NCBI GenBank assembly: GCA_964597045.1
Contig: CAZQWE010000001.1
Span: 264,275 to 328,274, forward strand
Length of the DNA: 64,000 nt
From: UBA9655 sp964597045
GTDB lineage: Bacteria > Pseudomonadota > Alphaproteobacteria > UBA9655
Direction: 5' to 3'
The translations under genes were made by a program, and so were the position numbers. Of this stretch, positions 60,595 through 64,000 are shown in pieces; the stretch's first letter is position 1, and each line of letters opens with the position of its first letter. The notes under the pieces were generated by a model that saw nothing but the letters and a program-made list of their open reading frames with translations, was not told the origin of the DNA and made no database searches.

Positions 60595-62685
60595 ATGACT
60601 AAAAAAATGTTAATTGACGCCTCCCATCCGGAAGAATCAAGGGTGGCGATTGTAAATGATCAAAGACTCGAAGAATTTGACTTTGAAACCTCCACAAAAA
60701 AACAGCTCAAAGGAAACATTTACCTTGCAAAGGTAATCCGTATTGAGCCTTCCCTTCAAGCCGCTTTTGTTGAGTTTGGAGGTAACCGTCATGGTTTCTT
60801 GGCTTTTAACGAAATTCACCCGGATTATTACCGTATTCCCATTGAAGATAGAGAAGCTCTTTTAGCCTCTCAACAAGATGAAACGATTGAAGAAGAGATT
60901 ACAGAAGAAACCTCATCTAAAGAAGATGTAGAAACACTCGGCGGAGAAGATGTTGAAGAAATCAATAGACGTCCTCGACGACCTGTGATGTCTCGCCAGT
61001 ATAAAATCCAAGAAGTTATAAAAAGACGACAGATTATGCTCGTACAGGTTGTGAAAGAGGAAAGAGGAGGGAAAGGTGCTGCCCTTACGACTTACCTCTC
61101 TCTAGCAGGCCGTTATTGCGTCTTGATGCCGAATGCTGCCAAAGGAGGAGGTATCTCTCGTAAGATTACAAGTGCGAGTGATCGAAAAAGACTTAGAGAA
61201 ATTATTGAATCCATCAATCTACCTGAGGCCATGTCTCTCATTGTTCGCACGGCTGGAATGTCTAGAAGCAAGGTTGAGATAAAAAAAGATAGTGATTACC
61301 TCATCCGGCTTTGGAATGATATCAGAGATAAAACCCTTCATTCTATAGCACCCTGTCTCATCTATGAGGAAAGTGACCTGATTAAGAGAGCCATCCGTGA
61401 CTATTATAGTCGTGATGCAGAGGAAATCCTCATTGAAGGCGAAGATGGTTATAAGGAAGCGAAGGAATTTATTCGTAAGCTTATGCCAAGTCATGTGAAA
61501 AAAGTTAAGCAATATAAGGATGAGAAAGTTCCACTGTTCCATCACTACGGCGTTGAAAAACAAATAGATGCCATGCATAATCCAGTGGTTCAATTGAGAT
61601 CTGGCGGATATATCGTTTTTGGAACGACAGAAGCACTTGTCGCGATTGATGTTAACTCTGGCAAAGCCACAAGAGAAAGACACATTGAAGAAACCGCTTT
61701 CAAAACAAACTTAGAAGCGGCAGAAGAAATAGCCAGACAACTCCGCTTAAGAGACTTAGCAGGACTTGTTGTCATCGATTTTATCGATATGGACGAAGGC
61801 AAAAATGTCGAAGCTGTAGAGCGACGTCTTAAAGATGCAATGCGGACAGATCGTGCAAGAGTTCAGGTGGGTAAAATCAGCGCATTTGGCCTCCTTGAGC
61901 TTTCACGCCAACGTCTAAGACCGAATATTATCGAGTCAACGAGTTTGCCCTGTGCAGCTTGTAAGGGTACAGGAATGATCCGGTCCGTTGAATCCTCTTC
62001 ACTCCACGTCTTAAGAGCTATAGAGGAAGAAGCTCTCCTACAAAAAGTAACTGAGATTATTGTTTATGTACCTGTTTCGATTGTTTTGTACATACTGAAT
62101 CAAAAGAGAAAAGCTGTTCAGGACATAGAGACTCGTTATAATCTTACAGTTCGTTTCTCAAAGGATGACTCTCTCATCCCCCCTGACTACCGGATCGAGC
62201 GTGTAAGAGCAAAGCAAGAAACGACTGCGCAAGATGGGTTTTCGAGGAAAAAGGAAGAGCCGCAAAACCAACCTCAACGAACAGGTCAACAGCAAGCTCA
62301 CCGTCAACGCAAACATGGCCAAAATCGCCCCCAGCGAGAGCAAAAGCCGGCAGAAACTCAACCCAAGGAGCTCCCTCCGCAGAGTAGTTCTATTGACGGG
62401 GAGCAAGACCAAACACGCTCAAAATCACGCCGTCGCTACCGAAAATTTGATCGACGGCATCAAAGACCTAGAGAAGATAACCAGACTCAGTCTGCTTCTC
62501 CTGTTCAGGAGAGACAGATCCAATCACCTCAATTAGAAGCCGTTGTTAACGAATCTGTGCCAATTAAATCCAAGCCAACCAAAAAATCGGCAAAGCCTGC
62601 ACCCGATGGTATTCCTTCGCCTGAGACGACCCCCCGCAAGAAAGGTGCATCTCGTAAAGGGTGGTGGCAAAGATTATTAGAATAG
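60595..62685 (+). CDS. rne: Ribonuclease E/G family endoribonuclease
   Basis: The 696-residue enzyme starts KMLIDASHPEESRVAIVNDQ. It has an S1 domain split by an acidic insertion (about 95-130, EETSSKEDVETLGGED). The catalytic aspartates lie in LVAIDVNSGKATRERHIEE and GLVVIDFIDMDEGKNVEAVE. The zinc-link cysteines are in LPCAACKGTGMIRSVE. After residue 530 comes a basic, Gln/Arg/Pro-rich tail (RTGQQQAHRQRKHGQNRPQR), the RNase E-type scaffold region but short. RNase E rather than G is favoured by this tail and the alphaproteobacterial insertion. GGAG sits 9 bases before the ATG. Confidence 0.93.
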   Translation: MTKKMLIDASHPEESRVAIVNDQRLEEFDFETSTKKQLKGNIYLAKVIRIEPSLQAAFVEFGGNRHGFLAFNEIHPDYYRIPIEDREALLASQQDETIEEEITEETSSKEDVETLGGEDVEEINRRPRRPVMSRQYKIQEVIKRRQIMLVQVVKEERGGKGAALTTYLSLAGRYCVLMPNAAKGGGISRKITSASDRKRLREIIESINLPEAMSLIVRTAGMSRSKVEIKKDSDYLIRLWNDIRDKTLHSIAPCLIYEESDLIKRAIRDYYSRDAEEILIEGEDGYKEAKEFIRKLMPSHVKKVKQYKDEKVPLFHHYGVEKQIDAMHNPVVQLRSGGYIVFGTTEALVAIDVNSGKATRERHIEETAFKTNLEAAEEIARQLRLRDLAGLVVIDFIDMDEGKNVEAVERRLKDAMRTDRARVQVGKISAFGLLELSRQRLRPNIIESTSLPCAACKGTGMIRSVESSSLHVLRAIEEEALLQKVTEIIVYVPVSIVLYILNQKRKAVQDIETRYNLTVRFSKDDSLIPPDYRIERVRAKQETTAQDGFSRKKEEPQNQPQRTGQQQAHRQRKHGQNRPQREQKPAETQPKELPPQSSSIDGEQDQTRSKSRRRYRKFDRRHQRPREDNQTQSASPVQERQIQSPQLEAVVNESVPIKSKPTKKSAKPAPDGIPSPETTPRKKGASRKGWWQRLLE

Positions 62686-62688
62686 AAA

Positions 62689-62713
62689 TACCCCCTTTAA
62701 ATTAAAGGGGGTA
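62689..62713. terminator. Convergent terminator hairpin
   Basis: TACCCCCTTTAA and TTAAAGGGGGTA form a perfect 12-bp inverted repeat with almost no loop, just after the rne stop and before the convergent secreted-protein gene stop. There is no long T tract on either side. Confidence 0.65.
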
Positions 62714-62729
62714 CATGGAAAAGTTTGAC

Positions 62730-63239
62730 TTAGTTTACTTTATTAAATTGAAGCTTTTCAATTGTAAAAGTGGTTTGTCCAGGATTTTGCAAGTGATAAT
62801 TTCTGAACACAAGGGTTGTTTCTTTTTCACCTTCAGGAACAACTCTTTCAAGCGTTCCACTGTGAGTTCCTGGCTTTAGGACAAGTTCCTCACCATACCA
62901 ACCGTTACCCGCTGTATTTAAAAAACCCACTGACATAACGCCACCAGCTGCAACTGTAATTTTATAGGAAAGATTTAGCTTTTCACCACTTTTCACGGGC
63001 ATCTTTTGGCTTATTAATATGTAACTTGCATCCTTATTGAAGTCGGTTGTTACTTGTGTCCCACCCCGTAATTGCTCTATGGTCTTTTCCTTGCCAGTCG
63101 TCATAAGTTTAATAGTTTCTTTTCCATTCGTAGACTTAATGAGTATCTCATTGGTTTTGGTAGTTTTCTCAGGCAATGCTTCAAGCACGAAAGAACTACC
63201 CAAAAAGGACATCGTCGCAAGTAGTAATTTTCCAGTCAT
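62730..63239 (-). CDS. Secreted beta-rich protein, paralogue of the next gene
   Basis: The 169-residue product has a signal peptide (GKLLLATMSFLGSSFVLEA) and a beta-rich domain with SYKITVAAGGVMSVGFLNTA, WYGEELVLKPGTHSGTLERV and TLVFRNYHLQNPGQTTFTI. The same motifs occur in the neighbouring protein (WYGDELLLKEG, LVLRNYHLGAP), so they are tandem paralogues. AGGTGA sits 5 bases before the ATG at 63239. The GTG frame to 63248 is less likely. I do not recognise the family; the fold looks like a carbohydrate-binding-type beta sandwich, which is inference. Confidence 0.65.
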   Translation of the reverse strand: MTGKLLLATMSFLGSSFVLEALPEKTTKTNEILIKSTNGKETIKLMTTGKEKTIEQLRGGTQVTTDFNKDASYILISQKMPVKSGEKLNLSYKITVAAGGVMSVGFLNTAGNGWYGEELVLKPGTHSGTLERVVPEGEKETTLVFRNYHLQNPGQTTFTIEKLQFNKVN

Positions 63240-63311
63240 AATGTTCACCTATATTCATCTATTTTAATTTATGGACTTTTATTTATATCATTAAAAAAGT
63301 CAAACAGTTTT

Positions 63312-63352
63312 TCACAAAAAAAAATCAGTCCTCCTTGATTAAGGAGGACTGA
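63312..63352 (-). terminator. Rho-independent terminator of the right-edge gene
   Basis: TCAGTCCTCCTT (325-336) and AAGGAGGACTGA (341-352) form a perfect 12-bp stem around GATT. On the minus strand it ends in a run of nine T residues. It lies 23 bases after the stop at 63375 and separates the two paralogues into different transcripts. Confidence 0.92.
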
Positions 63353-63374
63353 ATGTTTCAAAAAGGTGGGCGAT

Positions 63375-64000
63375 TTATTCTTTTTCGATTTTGACTTTGT
63401 TAACAGTAACGATTGAGTCGTCAGGAGCTCCTAAATGATAATTCCGAAGAACTAAAGAAGCCTCTGTTTCATCCGCAGGAACCTCACGCTCATAAACTCC
63501 CTTGCAATCTCCTTCTTTAAGCAAAAGTTCATCACCGTACCAATTATTACGAAGGGTTGTTAAAAAACCAAAAGAAATAATCCCTTTTTCAACTTTAACG
63601 TCATAGCTCAAACGAAGGATATCTCCTGGTTTTACTGGGAATCTTGTGGATTCAAATTGATAACTTGCATTATTATTATTATCAGTTGTGATTCTGGTAG
63701 ATCCATTCGCCAAGTTCTCAACTTTCTGAGCCATTCCTGTATACTTCAATTCAAAATTCTCAAGAGAGAGGGCTTTTTTACCTGCTTTAGGTGAAACATG
63801 TGGAGAAAGGGTTGGCATGATAGGTGATCCCATAGGTGACCCTTTAGGTGAATTAACTTCACTACCTGAACCTGCCACTACAGTTCCTGGAGTTACAGTT
63901 ATGACACGAGGTGATGTCTGAGGTGAATTAACTTCACTGCCTGAACCTGCCCCTACAGTTCCTGGTGTTACAGTTATGACACGAGGTGATGTCTGAGGTG
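63375..64000 (-). CDS. Secreted-type beta-domain protein with tandem-repeat linker, N-terminus beyond the window
   Basis: The frame stays open to the right edge; a GTG at 63878 is an internal Val and not the start. The visible part begins with copies of a 25-residue unit (SPQTSPRVITVTPGTVGAGS then GSEVN). A Ser/Pro-rich spacer follows (SPKGSPMGSPIMPTLSPHVS), then a C-terminal domain homologous to the 62730 product (LSYDVKVEKGIISFGFL, WYGDELLLKEGDCKG, LVLRNYHLGAP). The Pro/Ser/Thr linker is typical of extracellular proteins that hold a binding domain away from the rest. Function unknown. Confidence 0.65.
   Translation of the reverse strand, partial: PQTSPRVITVTPGTVGAGSGSEVNSPQTSPRVITVTPGTVVAGSGSEVNSPKGSPMGSPIMPTLSPHVSPKAGKKALSLENFELKYTGMAQKVENLANGSTRITTDNNNNASYQFESTRFPVKPGDILRLSYDVKVEKGIISFGFLTTLRNNWYGDELLLKEGDCKGVYEREVPADETEASLVLRNYHLGAPDDSIVTVNKVKIEKE
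63852..64000 (-). repeat. 75-bp in-frame tandem repeat
   Basis: Two adjoining copies of a 75-bp unit (63852-63926 and 63927 to the edge) differ at few bases. They encode SPQTSPRVITVTPGTVxAGS with GSEVN after it. The array continues past the window. Low divergence suggests recent expansion or slippage. Confidence 0.85.

Overview
The window is AT-rich bacterial chromosome with single-copy housekeeping genes, encoded tRNA CCA ends and an alphaproteobacterial gene set. This includes an lptF-lptG-lptD operon, surA-rsmA, tolB-pal, coq7 of the di-iron type, an N-terminally extended ribosomal protein S9, a small alphaproteobacterial protein beside ruvX, and a Cpa-type Tad pilus locus. AmpG, many secreted or lipidated small proteins, a secreted Sel1-type repeat protein, and palindromic repeats at tRNA 3' ends and inside one ORF fit a host-associated lineage such as Holosporales or a relative. 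That placement is inference from gene content. I see no plasmid, prophage, transposase or CRISPR.

Left part (1-15 kb): a truncated OPT-family transporter; ruvX with a divergent small conserved gene; the lptFGD operon for lipopolysaccharide export; then one 8.3-kb gene for a roughly 2,777-residue repeat protein with VCBS-like blocks, about 36 copies of a 28-residue RTX-like unit and hemolysin/serralysin-type ends. A consensus promoter precedes it. Next (15-31 kb): surA-rsmA-DUF192; tRNA-Pro(UGG); a DMT transporter; a zinc-finger protein; tRNA-Arg(CCG); cspA; an AhpD-like protein; ampG; a Cys-rich secreted protein; three genes for valine catabolism (acyl-CoA dehydrogenase, 3-hydroxyisobutyryl-CoA hydrolase, mmsB); a 1,027-residue secreted Sel1-like protein; and tolB-pal.

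Middle (31-40 kb): an ion-transporter-superfamily antiporter whose N-terminus reads through a repeat; a 2-Cys peroxiredoxin; coq7-dsbB; a YqaA/DedA membrane protein; two small lipoproteins (one His/Gly-rich, one of 56 residues); a 14-TM drug exporter; a 725-bp decayed gap with a 23-bp inverted repeat; and a Gfo/Idh dehydrogenase plus DegT aminotransferase pair typical of 3-amino-sugar nucleotide synthesis.

Right part (40-64 kb): a 13-gene minus-strand Tad/Flp pilus locus (tadD, cpaA, cpaB, cpaC, cpaD, cpaE, cpaF, tadB, tadC, two TadE-like and two TadG-like genes). It encodes export, secretin and pseudopilin parts, but I find no Flp major pilin. It is followed by an MFS transporter, a low-complexity secreted protein, rarA, a lipidated Do-type protease, rplM-rpsI, tRNA-Pro(GGG), an RNase E/G gene with a long leader, and two tandem paralogous secreted proteins. 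The last of these runs off the right edge through 75-bp tandem repeats.

Most identifications rest on recognisable motifs and gene order. Start codons were chosen by ribosome-binding-site spacing where that decided between candidates. No database search was possible.
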